Assembly: GCA_934636905.1 (NCBI GenBank)
Contig: CAKUBJ010000008.1
Coordinates: 1-53,507 of the forward strand
Length of the DNA: 53,507 bases
Direction: 5' to 3'
DNA from: an uncultured Dysosmobacter sp.
GTDB lineage: Bacteria; Bacillota; Clostridia; Oscillospirales; Oscillospiraceae
Shown: positions 43,230 to 52,634 of the stretch, piece by piece
Numbering within the stretch: the stretch's first letter is position 1
Layout: every line of letters starts with the position of its first letter
The notes under the pieces: generated by a model
Database searches by the model: none
Told to the model about the DNA's origin: nothing
Seen by the model: the letters and a program-made list of their open reading frames with translations, nothing else
Translations under genes and position numbers: made by a program

Positions 43230-44307
43230 GGCTTCCTCCGTCCTTCAGAATGTGGAGCTTCCGGGTATCCAGACAGAGCTGCACGGCTCCGCTTCTGGCT
43301 CCGCTGAGATCCACATTGGCATCGTCGATGATGAACTGCTCCGTGCCTACCCGCACCCAGTAGCGGATCATGCGGCCCAGAAAGCTGTAATTTTCAATGC
43401 AGCCCTCCAGACTCCGGCCATCCGGCACCGTTTCTCCCGGCGCTGCCAGACGGATGCACTCCGGCCGCACCACCAGTGTTACGATCTCGCCGGGTTCCAC
43501 GGGGATCTCCGTGGGGACATGGAGCAGCATTCCGTTGTGATCCGCAGTGACGGTGCCGTCCTCCGCAGACACGATTTTGGCAGTCAGGAAGTTGACCGTG
43601 CCTACGAAATCCGCCACGAAGCGGTTGGCAGGGCGGAAGTAGATCTCCCAGGGGGAACCGATCTGCTCAATGCGCCCCTTCCGCATGACGGCGATGATGT
43701 CGGACATGGAGAGCGCCTCATCCTGATCGTGGGTGACGTAGATGGTGGTGATGCCCAGTTTCTGCTGGATCTGCCGCAGTTCCGTGCGGACATCCACCCG
43801 CAGCTTGGCATCCAGATTGGAAAGCGGCTCATCCAAAAGCAGGATCTCCTGCCCCATTACCAGCGCCCGGGCAAAGGCCACCCGCTGCTGCTGGCCGCCG
43901 GACATCTCCTTGGGGAACCGCTTTTCCAGTCCCACCAGATTGAACATCTTCAGCATCTCCTGAACCCGGCGATCCATTTCCTCTTTGGGGGTTCTGTTCA
44001 GCTTCAGACCGTAGGAGATGTTCTCGTAAACCGTCATGTGAGGGAAGAGGGCGTACTCCTGAAATACCAGCGGGGTATTGCGCTTGAAAGGGGGCAGGCC
44101 GTTCATCCGTTTGCCGTCCACCAGCACGTCGCCGGATTCCGGCTCGGAAAAGCCGGCCAGCTGGCGCATCAGGGTGGTTTTTCCGCAGCCGGAGGGGCCG
44201 AGAAGGGTAACAAAGGCACCTTTGGGAATCTCAAGAGAAACATGATCCAGTGCCGTGAAATCGCCGAACTGCTTGACAACGTTTTTGAATTCAATGTAAG
44301 GTTTCAT
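43219..44307 (-). CDS. ABC transporter ATP-binding protein, FbpC/PotA type
   Basis: 362 residues. ATPase domain with GPSGCGKTT Walker A, Q-loop FQEYALFPHMTVYENISYGL, signature MSGGQQQRVAFARAL, Walker B ILLLDEPLSNLD and switch THDQDEA. The C-terminal TOBE domain (about 285-350) includes LVVRPECIRLA. This architecture is used by importers of ferric iron, phosphonates, phosphorylated sugars, spermidine or sulfate. ATG at 44307 follows GGAGG. Third gene of the operon after binding protein and permease, overlapped by the metallo-hydrolase gene. Confidence 0.92.
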   Translation of the reverse strand: MKPYIEFKNVVKQFGDFTALDHVSLEIPKGAFVTLLGPSGCGKTTLMRQLAGFSEPESGDVLVDGKRMNGLPPFKRNTPLVFQEYALFPHMTVYENISYGLKLNRTPKEEMDRRVQEMLKMFNLVGLEKRFPKEMSGGQQQRVAFARALVMGQEILLLDEPLSNLDAKLRVDVRTELRQIQQKLGITTIYVTHDQDEALSMSDIIAVMRKGRIEQIGSPWEIYFRPANRFVADFVGTVNFLTAKIVSAEDGTVTADHNGMLLHVPTEIPVEPGEIVTLVVRPECIRLAAPGETVPDGRSLEGCIENYSFLGRMIRYWVRVGTEQFIIDDANVDLSGARSGAVQLCLDTRKLHILKDGGSHDA

Positions 44308-44323
44308 ATCTCTTCGCCTCCTG

Positions 44324-45973
44324 TTACAATTCCAGTTCGATGCCCTGCTTGCCCAGAATCCACTGCGCCAGCTTCAGAACGGTAAACGCAATGGTAATCA
44401 GCACGATGGTAAAGGCTGCCGCCTCGCCGTACTGTCCGCTCTGCACCAGCACCATCACCGAAATGGTGCCTACGGTGGTGGCGGGGGCGTACAGGAAGAT
44501 CACCACGCTCAGGCAGGTGACGGAACGCAGGAAGGACAGCACGAAGCTGGACATGAAAGGTGCTTTCAGCAGGGGGATGATGACATCCTTGAAGGAGCGG
44601 AAGCTGTTGGCGCCCAGATTCAGCGCCGCATCCTCCACGGAGGCGCCGATCTGCTGCAGACCCGCTGTGGCAGAACTGTAGCAGGTGGGAATATTCCAGA
44701 ACAGCAGTGCCAGAACCATAATCACGGAGGTGCCGGTCAGTTCAATGGGCGGCGCGTTGAAGGCCATGACGAAGCCGATGCCCAGAAACATGCCGGGAAT
44801 GGCACCGGGGAGAATCCCCAGAAAGTCCAGCAGCCGGTTGACACCCACCTGCTTCTTCTGCACGATATAGGCCAGAACCATGGCCAGGAACGAGGCACCC
44901 AGAGAGGCCAGGAAGCCATAGCGGATGGAGTTCCAGATCTGCCTGCCCTTCAGGAAGACATACTGGATGTTTTCCATGGTCAGGGACCAGTCGTAGCCCC
45001 AGGTTTTGGTGAAGGCTCCGTAGAACAGGGTGCCGTAGACCAGCAGAATGAACAGGGAAATGAACAGAGTCAGGCTGAACAGTCCCCACTTGACCCATTT
45101 GGGTACCGGGAAGGGATTCAGGGAGATCTCCTTGCCGGTGATGGTGACATAGGAGCGCTTGCCCACCCAGAAGTTCTTTACCAGAAAGAGAACCACGGCA
45201 GGCACCAGCAGCGCCACTGCCAGCACGGAGGCGGTTTTCATATCGTACCAGCCGGAGATCTGCATATAGGCCTCCGTGGGCAGCAGGGCAAGGTCGCCGC
45301 CGATCATCTGGGGATTGCCGAAGTCCGTAAGGACGTTGATGGCGGCCACCAGCGCGCCGCCGGCCACGCCGGGACGGCACAGGGGCCAGAACACGTCCCG
45401 GAACACCTGCCAGCGGGTGGCGCCCATGTTATAGGCGGCGTATTCCAGATTGGTGGAAATGGAGCGGATTACGCCGTAAATCACGGAGTAGGCGTAGGGA
45501 AAGAAGGTGACGGTCTGGACGATCCACAGGCCCAGCCGACCGTAAATATCCACGTGCAGCCCCAGAAGCTGTTTGGTGACAATGCCCTGCACGCCGAAGA
45601 GCAGAATATAGCTCAGCGCCACAATGAAGGGCGGCGACACGATGGGCAGCAGCGTCACGAATTTGAACAGCCCCTTGCAGGGTACGTCCAGCCGGGCAAT
45701 GACGTAGGCGAACAGGAACGCCACCGCCGTACAGGACACGGTGGAAATCAGGGTCATGAACAGACTGTTTTTCAGGGCGGTGAACCACCGGGCTTTCTGG
45801 AACAGCTGCATGTAATCCTGTCCGCTGGGAAACGTGATGACCCGGATCACCGGATATACCACGAAAAAGCCCACAAACAGAATGATGGCGATAATGGCCA
45901 GCATCAGAAGCGGTTCATTTTTCAGCCGCTTCATCTCCTTGACCGATTCCCGGAGCGTAACGCCGGAGGCCAT
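44324..45973 (-). CDS. ABC transporter permease, FbpB type (two fused permease domains)
   Basis: 549 residues from ATG at 45973 (AAGGAG upstream; the longer frame to 46072 crosses an intercistronic hairpin). About twelve membrane segments forming two permease halves, each with an EAA loop: EYAAYNMGATRWQVFRDVFWPLCRPG near residue 220 and EDAALNLGANSFRSFKDVIIPLLKAP near residue 480. Known: this duplicated form is typical of iron(III) and 2-aminoethylphosphonate or hexose-phosphate transporters. Works with the ATPase 16 bases downstream. Confidence 0.92.
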   Translation of the reverse strand: MASGVTLRESVKEMKRLKNEPLLMLAIIAIILFVGFFVVYPVIRVITFPSGQDYMQLFQKARWFTALKNSLFMTLISTVSCTAVAFLFAYVIARLDVPCKGLFKFVTLLPIVSPPFIVALSYILLFGVQGIVTKQLLGLHVDIYGRLGLWIVQTVTFFPYAYSVIYGVIRSISTNLEYAAYNMGATRWQVFRDVFWPLCRPGVAGGALVAAINVLTDFGNPQMIGGDLALLPTEAYMQISGWYDMKTASVLAVALLVPAVVLFLVKNFWVGKRSYVTITGKEISLNPFPVPKWVKWGLFSLTLFISLFILLVYGTLFYGAFTKTWGYDWSLTMENIQYVFLKGRQIWNSIRYGFLASLGASFLAMVLAYIVQKKQVGVNRLLDFLGILPGAIPGMFLGIGFVMAFNAPPIELTGTSVIMVLALLFWNIPTCYSSATAGLQQIGASVEDAALNLGANSFRSFKDVIIPLLKAPFMSSFVLSFLRSVTCLSVVIFLYAPATTVGTISVMVLVQSGQYGEAAAFTIVLITIAFTVLKLAQWILGKQGIELEL

Positions 45974-46040
45974 GGGGATCAACTCCTTCCGATGGGTAAT
46001 AGCGGCCCGAAGCGGTTCGGGCATCTTTGGGAAAGGCCGG

Positions 46041-46069
46041 GGCCGCCTGCCCGGTGCAGGCAGACGGCC
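46041..46069 (-). other. Intercistronic hairpin between binding-protein and permease genes
   Basis: GGCCGCCTGCC (46041-46051) and GGCAGACGGCC (46059-46069) pair with one mismatch; no T tract follows on the minus strand. It likely stabilises the binding-protein mRNA or reduces downstream transcription, a common device for making more binding protein than permease. Confidence 0.55.
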
Positions 46070-46101
46070 CAAAAGAATGAAGAATCAGGCAGTAAGCGGG
46101 A

Positions 46102-47172
46102 TCAGGCGCGGTTGGAGGTGATTTCCGCCTCAAACTTTTCCAGAACGGCTTCCTTCATGGAAGCGGCCTGGTCGCGGTCGTAATCCACCAGATCCACTTC
46201 CTCCAGCGCCGGCAGCCCGGCAGGGGCGGCCACGTCGGTGCGGACGGGATACCGGTAAGAGGTGGCGACGCTGAGTTCCTGGGCTTCCTTGGTCAGCAGC
46301 CAGTCCATGAACACCTTGGCGTTCTCGGTGTTGGGGCCGCCCTTGATGATGGCGGAGCCGCCAATTTCATAAGCGGTCTGCTTGGGGATGATGAGCTTCA
46401 GGGGGTAGCCCTCCTGCTGGGTCTTGAAGCTGTCGTGTGCCCAGGCGATGGAGGCGATGAACTCACCGGTGGCTACGGGGCTGATAACGTCGCCGGCGCC
46501 CTTGTAATAGTGATGTACGTTCTGATCCAGCGCCTTCAGATAGGTCCAGGCACCTTCTTCGCCCAGCCGGAAGATCTGGCAGGCAGTGGCGATATAGGCG
46601 CCGCCGGCCGTGGTGGGATTGGCCCAGACAAACACATCCTTATAGGCGGGATCCAGCAGATCGTCCCAGGTTTCCGGCTCCTTGAGTCCCTGAGAAGCCA
46701 GTTCCTTCTCAAAGCGCTCCTCGTTGATGATGATGCTCAGCACGCCCATGTACCAGCCCTGCCAGAAGTGGTTGGGGTCGTTGAACCGGGCGTCCAGATC
46801 GTCGTTGTTGGGGGAGTCGTAGGCCTCAAAGGCGCCGGCGGAAGCCAGGGAGCCGTAGAGATCCACGGAGCCGCCTACCAGAATGTCCGCCTTGGGATTG
46901 GCCATTTCCGCCTGCACCCGGGCTACGGCGTCGCCGCCGCCCAGAGAGATGTACTCGATTTCAATGCCGGTGTCCTTTTTGAACTGATCCGCGATGGCGA
47001 TGGTGTTGTCCTCGTTCAGGGCAGAGTAGACGACCAGCTTGCCGCCGGTCTGGGCGGAGGCTTCCTGCTGGGAATTGTCAGAGGTTTCCGCGGGGGCTTC
47101 CGTCTTGCTGCCGCAGGCAGCCAGGGTCAGTGTCATAGCGAGTGCCAAAGCAAGGCTGAGAAACTTCTTCAT
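46102..47172 (-). CDS. ABC transporter solute-binding lipoprotein, FbpA/AfuA type
   Basis: 356 residues from ATG at 47172 (AAGGAG upstream). Lipoprotein signal with lipobox LAAC and a Ser/Thr/Glu-rich linker, then a type II binding fold: KLVVYSALNEDNTIAIADQFKKDTGIEIEYISLGGGDAVARVQAE, ADILVGGSVDLY, NHFWQGWYMGVLSIIINEERF, ETWDDLLDPAYKDVFVWANPTTAGGAY. Relatives bind ferric iron, phosphonates or phosphorylated sugars. I see no Tyr pair of the classical iron site, so an organophosphate-like ligand is more likely. First gene of the operon, divergent from a regulator carrying a similar fold. Confidence 0.9.
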   Translation of the reverse strand: MKKFLSLALALAMTLTLAACGSKTEAPAETSDNSQQEASAQTGGKLVVYSALNEDNTIAIADQFKKDTGIEIEYISLGGGDAVARVQAEMANPKADILVGGSVDLYGSLASAGAFEAYDSPNNDDLDARFNDPNHFWQGWYMGVLSIIINEERFEKELASQGLKEPETWDDLLDPAYKDVFVWANPTTAGGAYIATACQIFRLGEEGAWTYLKALDQNVHHYYKGAGDVISPVATGEFIASIAWAHDSFKTQQEGYPLKLIIPKQTAYEIGGSAIIKGGPNTENAKVFMDWLLTKEAQELSVATSYRYPVRTDVAAPAGLPALEEVDLVDYDRDQAASMKEAVLEKFEAEITSNRA

Positions 47173-47233
47173 GAGACACAACTCCTTTTCATGATGTTGA
47201 AATTGAGAACGCGCAGGAGACTTCTGTATCTAT

Positions 47234-47262
47234 ACCGTACCAAATAAATTGGAACGTGTCAA
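47234..47262 (-). promoter_or_regulatory. Sigma-A promoter of the FbpABC-type operon
   Basis: Minus strand: perfect TTGACA (47262-47257), 17-base spacer, TACGGT (47239-47234). Confidence 0.7.
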
Positions 47263-47279
47263 TTATTAATTTGACGTTT
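47253..47279. promoter_or_regulatory. Possible operator in the divergent promoter region
   Basis: AACGTGTCAA and TTTGACGTTT form an imperfect inverted repeat around TTATTAA that covers the -35 box of the transporter promoter. It is a candidate site for the divergent LacI-type fusion regulator. Confidence 0.4.
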
Positions 47280-47430
47280 CGCACAAATTCGATTCATATT
47301 TATCAAAATGCATATATAATATGACAAATATTAGGCAGACTGCACAATACTCTTTCGCACCTGCTGACTTGCGGAGCCGGGAAAATCATAGTAAAATAAA
47401 CATATTACAACGTGCAGGGAGGAAAAGCCT

Positions 47431-49620
47431 ATGCCCACCATTAAGGATATCGCCCGGGAAGCGGGCGTTTCCCATGGAACGGTATCCAATGTCATCAATG
47501 GCCGGGGCAATGTCAGCGTGGAGAAGATGCAGCTGGTCTGGCAGGCGGCGGAAAAGCTGGGCTATAAGGTCAACAGCAAGGCCCAGAGCCTGCGGCAGGG
47601 CAAGGATCGGGCCATCGCCGTTCTGCTCCCCGGCATGGAGGATCTCCGCTGGGCGGTCATGTATGAGGTATTTCAAAGCGAGTTTATCCGGCATGGGTAT
47701 TCGGTTCGGCTGTATTCCACCCGCTCCATGGAAACCACAGAGGAGGAACTGCTGGCCGCCGCACTGGCGGAGCAGGTCAGCGCGGTTATCAGCCGCTCGT
47801 GTCTGGTGGATGCCGCGGCACACTATCGGGCAGAAGCCCCGGAACTTCCGTTGGTGTTTCTCTCACGGGAAAGCAGCCAACTTGAAAATGTGATGTATGC
47901 CGCCTTCGATTCGGAACGGATGGGAACGGAGATCGCCTGGCATCTGCGGCGGAAAGGCCTGCGGCGGATCGGCGTTTTTACGGAACCGGTCACGTTCCCG
48001 GATACCGCTCAGTTCCTCAAAGGGTTTCGGGCGGTTTGCGCAGATGAAACCAGCGTGCTGGATTGCCCAAACCATCAGGTGGATCTGCGGGCCTTTGAAC
48101 TTTTTGAAGAGGATGAACCCCTTGATGCCATTGTGTGCACGGATCAACGCCGGGAAGCGGCGGTAAGGACGGCCTGTGCTTATGCCAGCCGCCGGCCGCT
48201 GCCGCTGATGGTGTCCGCCGCCCCCCGCTCTGCCGTCACCGACCCCCTGGCGCTGGCATATGAACTGGATTACAAGCGTCTGGCTCATAAAATCGTCAAG
48301 GCGCTGCTGGCACATCTGGAGACGGGAACTGCCCTGCCGCCGTCCCTTTTTATGGAGAACAACGGCTTCCGCCGTCAGGTGCCGGTGCCGCAGCTGACGG
48401 AATCGACCCTGCGGATGCTTACCATGGCGTCCCCCTCTACGACGGCGCTGAAACGCCTGCTGCCGCATCTGGAAAAGAGTACGGGGATTCATCTGGAACT
48501 GACGGTACTTCCCTCTTTGCGGGACGTCTATGAGGTGATTCAATCCTCCGGCAGCGGACGGTACGACCTGATCCGGATGGATGTGGCCTGGATGGACGAA
48601 CTTGCCGAAAAACTGTTTCGCCCCCTGCGCCAGATTCCCTTTGACTGGGACGGTTTGCTGGCACAGACACTGCCGGAATTCGGAGACAGCTATACCTCTG
48701 TCCATGGGGAGCGGATCTGCGTCCCCTATGATCCCAGCACCCAACTCATGTTTTACCGGCGGGATCTGTTTCGTGACCCCACTTACCGGCGGATGTATTT
48801 TGAAATCTACCGGCGGGAACTGGAGGTTCCCGGCAGCTTTGAGGACTACAACCGGATCGCAGGCTTTTTTACCCGCAGTCTCAATCCGGCGTCCCCCGTG
48901 CAGTACGGCACCACGGTGGCCATCGGCAATGTGGTGGTCAGCCCCAGCGAATTTCTGCCCCGGCTGTTTGAACAGGGGGGAAGGCTGTTCAATTCCAGAG
49001 GCCGGATCACCGTGAATACCCCGGAAGCCCTGACAGCCCTGAAAAACTACAGGGAAACCTATGCCTGTTCCGACAGGACGGTGCATGACATCTGGAAAAA
49101 TGTGCTGGAGGGCTTTGCGGACGGTTCCGCTGCCATGACGGTGGTGTTTATCAACTATGCCTCCCATATTTTGAACTCCAAGATGTCCAGCATTGCCGGC
49201 AAGCTGGGCTTTGCCCCGGTGCCCGGCGGAAAACCCCTCTCGGGGGGCGGCGTGGTGGGCATCACCAGAAACTGCGCCCATCCGGAAACGGCCTGCGCCT
49301 TCCTGTCCTGGCTGTATTCCGATCAGGTAGCGCCGGCGTTCACGCTGCTGGGAGGATTGTCCCCCTGCTGCTCGGCCTACGGCAACCGGGATATCAAGGA
49401 AAGGTATCCCTGGCTGTCTGCGGCCCGCCGCAGCTTTACCGGTGCCCAGCGCCGGAGCGGAAGCGCCTATTACAGCAATTTCAGCGAATTGGGGTTGGAA
49501 AACATTCTGGCGATGTATGTGCAGCGGGCAGTTCTGGGTGTCTGTACGCCGGAGGATGCCCTTGCGCAGGCACAGGCTGAAATCGACGCACATTTTACCG
49601 CAAATTCGGAATTTCTCTGA
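47431..49620 (+). CDS. Fusion regulator: LacI-type repressor joined to an ABC solute-binding-protein-like domain
   Basis: 729 residues, about twice the length of a LacI protein. Residues 1-55: LacI helix-turn-helix (TIKDIAREAGVSHGTVSNVINGRGNVSVEKMQLV). Residues about 58-320: type I sugar-binding sensor (IAVLLPGMEDLRWAVMYEVF, FDSERMGTEIAWHLRRKGLRRIGVF). Residues about 328-729: a type II binding-protein fold with GIHLELTVLPSLRDVYEVIQ, RYDLIRMDVAWMDELAEK, CVPYDPSTQLMFYRRDLF, FVINYASHILNS-type and GFAPVPGGKPLSGGGVVGI segments. No signal peptide, so it acts in the cytoplasm. GGGAGG precedes ATG at 47431. Divergent from an importer whose binding protein has the same type II class, suggesting it senses the imported ligand directly. 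Confidence 0.88.
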   Translation: MPTIKDIAREAGVSHGTVSNVINGRGNVSVEKMQLVWQAAEKLGYKVNSKAQSLRQGKDRAIAVLLPGMEDLRWAVMYEVFQSEFIRHGYSVRLYSTRSMETTEEELLAAALAEQVSAVISRSCLVDAAAHYRAEAPELPLVFLSRESSQLENVMYAAFDSERMGTEIAWHLRRKGLRRIGVFTEPVTFPDTAQFLKGFRAVCADETSVLDCPNHQVDLRAFELFEEDEPLDAIVCTDQRREAAVRTACAYASRRPLPLMVSAAPRSAVTDPLALAYELDYKRLAHKIVKALLAHLETGTALPPSLFMENNGFRRQVPVPQLTESTLRMLTMASPSTTALKRLLPHLEKSTGIHLELTVLPSLRDVYEVIQSSGSGRYDLIRMDVAWMDELAEKLFRPLRQIPFDWDGLLAQTLPEFGDSYTSVHGERICVPYDPSTQLMFYRRDLFRDPTYRRMYFEIYRRELEVPGSFEDYNRIAGFFTRSLNPASPVQYGTTVAIGNVVVSPSEFLPRLFEQGGRLFNSRGRITVNTPEALTALKNYRETYACSDRTVHDIWKNVLEGFADGSAAMTVVFINYASHILNSKMSSIAGKLGFAPVPGGKPLSGGGVVGITRNCAHPETACAFLSWLYSDQVAPAFTLLGGLSPCCSAYGNRDIKERYPWLSAARRSFTGAQRRSGSAYYSNFSELGLENILAMYVQRAVLGVCTPEDALAQAQAEIDAHFTANSEFL

Positions 49621-49769
49621 TGATGGCTGCGCCTGAGCCGTTTTTGAGACACGGGGAATACCCCTGTCAGGCAGGGCGTGCATAAGAGCCTTGGGAGAAT
49701 AAAGAACCGGAGGGTGCGGCGTTTGCTGTAGATTTGCCCCGGACCTCTGTTCCACAGGCCGTTATAAAG

Positions 49770-49800
49770 CAAAATCGGAGCCGTTTCGGCTCCGATTTTG
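49770..49800. terminator. Bidirectional terminator between convergent genes
   Basis: Perfect 14-bp stem (49770-49783 with 49787-49800), loop TTT, A and T tracts on both sides. The remaining sequence of 49621-49939 contains only small GC-rich inverted repeats. Confidence 0.85.
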
Positions 49801-49939
49801 CTTTTGATGCAGTGTGTTTGAAGAATTTTCGGCGTTTCCGCCCGGATACCTGCCCCTTCCGACCCTGTTCCGGGTCAGGGACTGCCTGAAATGATAGGGG
49901 ACAGGCAAGGTTGATCTGTGGGCAAATTCCGAAGGGGGG

Positions 49940-51151
49940 TCAGGCGTGCTGCCGGACGACGTTCTTCTCCTCCAGAGAGTGAATCTCCTCTTCGCTGTAA
50001 CCAAATTCCCGCAGGATTTCCTCGGTCTGCTCACCTACCAGCGGCGCGCTTCTGTGCTCCACGGCATTGTTGCGGCCGAATTTGACGGGGGAGGACACGG
50101 TGATGTCGGTTCCGCCGGTTCTGGTGGTGAAATCGTACACATAGTTGCACGCTCTGGCCTGAGCGTCATTGGCCACATCCGCAAAGTGGCAGATCTTGCT
50201 GTGGGCAATGTCTCCGGCGGTCAGCAGGGCATCCACCTCCGCCCAGGAGTGCTGGATGAACCAGGCATCGAAAATGGAGATCAGTTCCCGCTTGTTGGCC
50301 TGCGCCTCTTTCAGCGTGGCAAATCGGGGATCCGTAATCAGGTCTTCGCGGCCGATCATTTTGCACAGGATGGGGAATTTTCCCGCATAGTCCATGACAG
50401 CCGTAAAGAACCATTCATCGGAACACTGGAAGGAATTGATAAAGGGAGAGAAGGCCTCTTTCCGGCTCTTGGGGAACTGATCCCCGTGGGCGGTGGACTG
50501 AACCAGACAGCCGGCCGTCCAGATTGCGTGGCCGTACAGGGAGTTCATCACCTTCTGCCCCTTACCGGTTTTGGCCTGCTGATACAGGCAGGCCGCCATG
50601 CCACCGGCCAGCATTGCGCCTACATTCAGATCGCCTACGCCGAAGGGCGCCGTGTTGGGAGCGCTGCCCTTTTCGGTAAAGTCCAGCAGCAGGCCGGAGC
50701 GTGCCCGGTAGGAAACCACGTCAAAGCCGGGATCCGCAGCCTGAGGGCCGTCGGTGCCGAAGCCGCTGAGGTGGCCCCAGATGATGTGAGGATGCCGCTG
50801 GGACATGGACTCGTAATCCAGACCGAACTTCTCAATGGCTCTCATGCGCATATTGGTGAAGAAAATGTTGGCCTTGGCCAGCAGGCGTTCCATGATTTCC
50901 CGGCCTTCCGGCGTCTTCATGTCGATGGCAATGGAACGCTTATTGCCGTTGAGCATTTCCCAGTGGATATTGTCGTCTTCCGTGGTGGGAAGATTCAGCT
51001 GCGCGCCGGAAAACCGGCACACATCGCCGCTGAGAGATTCCACTTTGATGACGTCGGCGCCCCAGTCGGCCAGAACCTTGCCGCAGGCAGAGCCTGCACC
51101 GTGAATGCCGAAATCGACAACAACTACACCCTTCAAAGGTTGATCCGTCAT
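49940..51151 (-). CDS. Family III CoA-transferase (CaiB/BaiF type)
   Basis: 403 residues, normal length. Seen: VVDFGIHGAGSACGKVLADWGADVIKVE, NGNKRSIAIDMKTPEG, PHIIWGHLSGFGTDGP, DPGFDVVSYRARSGLL and GVGDLNVGAMLAG, where D174 is the residue that forms the acyl-CoA anhydride. Closest to HadA/FldA-type enzymes of clostridial amino-acid fermentation, which move CoA between 2-hydroxy acids and acyl-CoAs; the dehydratase and reductase genes that usually accompany them are absent. AAAGGAG precedes ATG at 51151. A transporter remnant lies directly upstream on the same strand, so the original operon has been cut. Confidence 0.88.
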   Translation of the reverse strand: MTDQPLKGVVVVDFGIHGAGSACGKVLADWGADVIKVESLSGDVCRFSGAQLNLPTTEDDNIHWEMLNGNKRSIAIDMKTPEGREIMERLLAKANIFFTNMRMRAIEKFGLDYESMSQRHPHIIWGHLSGFGTDGPQAADPGFDVVSYRARSGLLLDFTEKGSAPNTAPFGVGDLNVGAMLAGGMAACLYQQAKTGKGQKVMNSLYGHAIWTAGCLVQSTAHGDQFPKSRKEAFSPFINSFQCSDEWFFTAVMDYAGKFPILCKMIGREDLITDPRFATLKEAQANKRELISIFDAWFIQHSWAEVDALLTAGDIAHSKICHFADVANDAQARACNYVYDFTTRTGGTDITVSSPVKFGRNNAVEHRSAPLVGEQTEEILREFGYSEEEIHSLEEKNVVRQHA

Positions 51152-51183
51152 GATAATTCTCCTTTACAAATTTTATTGATTCA

Positions 51184-51430
51184 TTAAAATACCACGCCTG
51201 CCAGAAGCACCACGGCTGCCGTGCTGGCAATTAGTGTCGCACCGTGCAGATGACGCCGCTTCGGCTGATATCCCGCATGGTGAAGTAACCGTGCTTATAG
51301 GCCAGCATGGTGGTGCAGTCGGTGGGAAGGATCAGCGCTACGCTGGACCAGAATACACTGATCATCACGGCGGCAGGAAGATTCAGACCGCAGATGGCGG
51401 CCAGTTCCATCACGGGAGTTGTCCGGCGGG
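51184..51430 (-). pseudogene. C-terminal remnant of an SLC13/DASS-type anion transporter
   Basis: On the minus strand PVMELAAICGLNLPAAVMISVFWSSVALILPTDCTTMLAYKHGYFTMRDISRSGVI reads like the last membrane segments of a divalent-anion:sodium symporter. A frameshift near 51245 separates this from the natural tail ATLIASTAAVVLLAGVVF, whose stop is at 51184-51186. Everything before about 51430 is missing. The intact gene probably supplied the carboxylate for the CoA-transferase 33 bases downstream. Confidence 0.6.
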
Positions 51431-51504
51431 TGCGAAAATGCGACAGAGTGTACTGAGTGCAAGCAATGCCGATTGAACGCCACACTAAAAGCAATTGAAG
51501 AGTA

Positions 51505-51543
51505 AATAAAAGAGCCGCCTGAGTGCTGGAACACTCAGACGGC
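51505..51543 (-). terminator. Minus-strand terminator-like hairpin before the integrase remnant
   Basis: GCCGCCTGAGTG (51514-51525) pairs with CACTCAGACGGC (51532-51543), one mismatch, followed on the minus strand by TCTTTTATTT. Probably brought in with the mobile element; its T side faces the truncated transporter. Confidence 0.55.
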
Positions 51544-51636
51544 AAACCCACCAATCGCAATCACGACAAAGCCAAAGGAGGATCAATCACAGTATAGCAC
51601 GATCCCCCTGGCGATGCAACAGGAGGAAAGGAAAAA

Positions 51637-52233
51637 ATGGCGAAGAAAAGTAAATATGGCGTCCGCAAGGACGGCCTGCACGAGGCGATCCGCACCATCA
51701 ACGGCAAGCGGGTAGCCTTTCGCGGCAAGACAGATCGGGACATTGACCGCAAAGCCGGTGTGATCCATATCACGAAAAAGGTCAGCTATGCCACCGGCAA
51801 GCCGGTTTTGGAGAATCACCTGAAGTCGGATAACGGTCTGCGGGATATTCCCCTGCTGCCGCCTCTGGCGGAGGCGCTGCCGAAAAACCGGATCGGACTG
51901 CTGTTCCCCGGTGGCGATGGGGGCTATATGCGGCTCCATGAGATCACGCGGGAGTGGCGGCACTACTGCCGGGACGTGGGCCTGAATGAGATCCAGCAGG
52001 GCGAAAACGGCGAGACGGTGGAGACGTTCCCCATCACGCCGCACTGCTTCCGGCACAGCTTCGCCACGATCTGTTACGAGGCGGGGCTTGATTCCAGACA
52101 GGCGGCTGGCCTGCTGGGTGATACGCCGGAGGTGGTGGAGGCGGTTTACACCCACCTGCGGCAGGACCGGAGGCAGACGGCAGCAGAGAAGCTGACGGCG
52201 TATTTCGATGAGAAACCCGTCTCGCAACTGTGA
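51637..52233 (+). pseudogene. Tyrosine recombinase (phage-type integrase) with internal deletion
   Basis: 198 residues in one frame, about half the usual 380-400. Residues 1-39 (KKSKYGVRKDGLHEAIRTINGKRVAFRGKTDRDIDRK) are the N-terminal arm-binding part. The reading then jumps to the middle of the catalytic domain (AGVIHITKKVSYATGKPVLENHLKSDNGLRDIPLLPP), skipping the core-binding domain and the first catalytic Arg. The second half keeps ITPHCFRHSFATICYEAG (His and Arg), LLGDT and the nucleophile Tyr in AVYTHLRQD. AGGAGGAAAGG precedes ATG. An in-frame deletion makes activity very unlikely, although a short protein may still be translated. Confidence 0.8.
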
Positions 52234-52634
52234 AGTTACTGTGAAGTTCGGGGCATGATTCCGGCAACATCGTGCAACACTATCAAGCAACGTCTAAAAA
52301 GCTGAAAGCGTTGAAAATAAAGGCTTTGGCGTGATGCAATGTCAATGAGTGGAATTTAGAGAAAACCGTGAAAATTTAAACAGAAGTTAAATTTTTCATA
52401 GAAAACGGGGCTGATTGCAAGGCAGGGTGAACGCAGGAAACAAATGGCAAATAATGATGCTTGGGAATATTGCATCGAATTGTATGAAAACAGATGATAT
52501 AAATGCCGAAATTTGCCGCAACGATATCTATGGGAGCAGGTATTTCATTCCGGCAATCCTGCAGGGAAGGGGAAGAAATTTATGGTATTTGCTGGCCAAA
52601 AAAGGTGGTTGTTATGGGGTAAATAGATGATTTA
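52234..52634. other. AT-richer gap between integrase remnants
   Basis: About 400 bases with lower GC than the surroundings. One 71-codon frame (52415-52630) has no recognisable similarity or ribosome site. I can support no feature here; it is probably mobile-element debris. Confidence 0.5.

Noticed and set aside
51430..51630. Attachment site of an integrated element next to the integrase remnant
   Set aside because: No matching direct repeat could be found in the window, so the boundary cannot be supported.
52415..52630. 71-codon open frame between integrase remnants
   Set aside because: No ribosome site, no recognisable similarity, in decayed mobile DNA.
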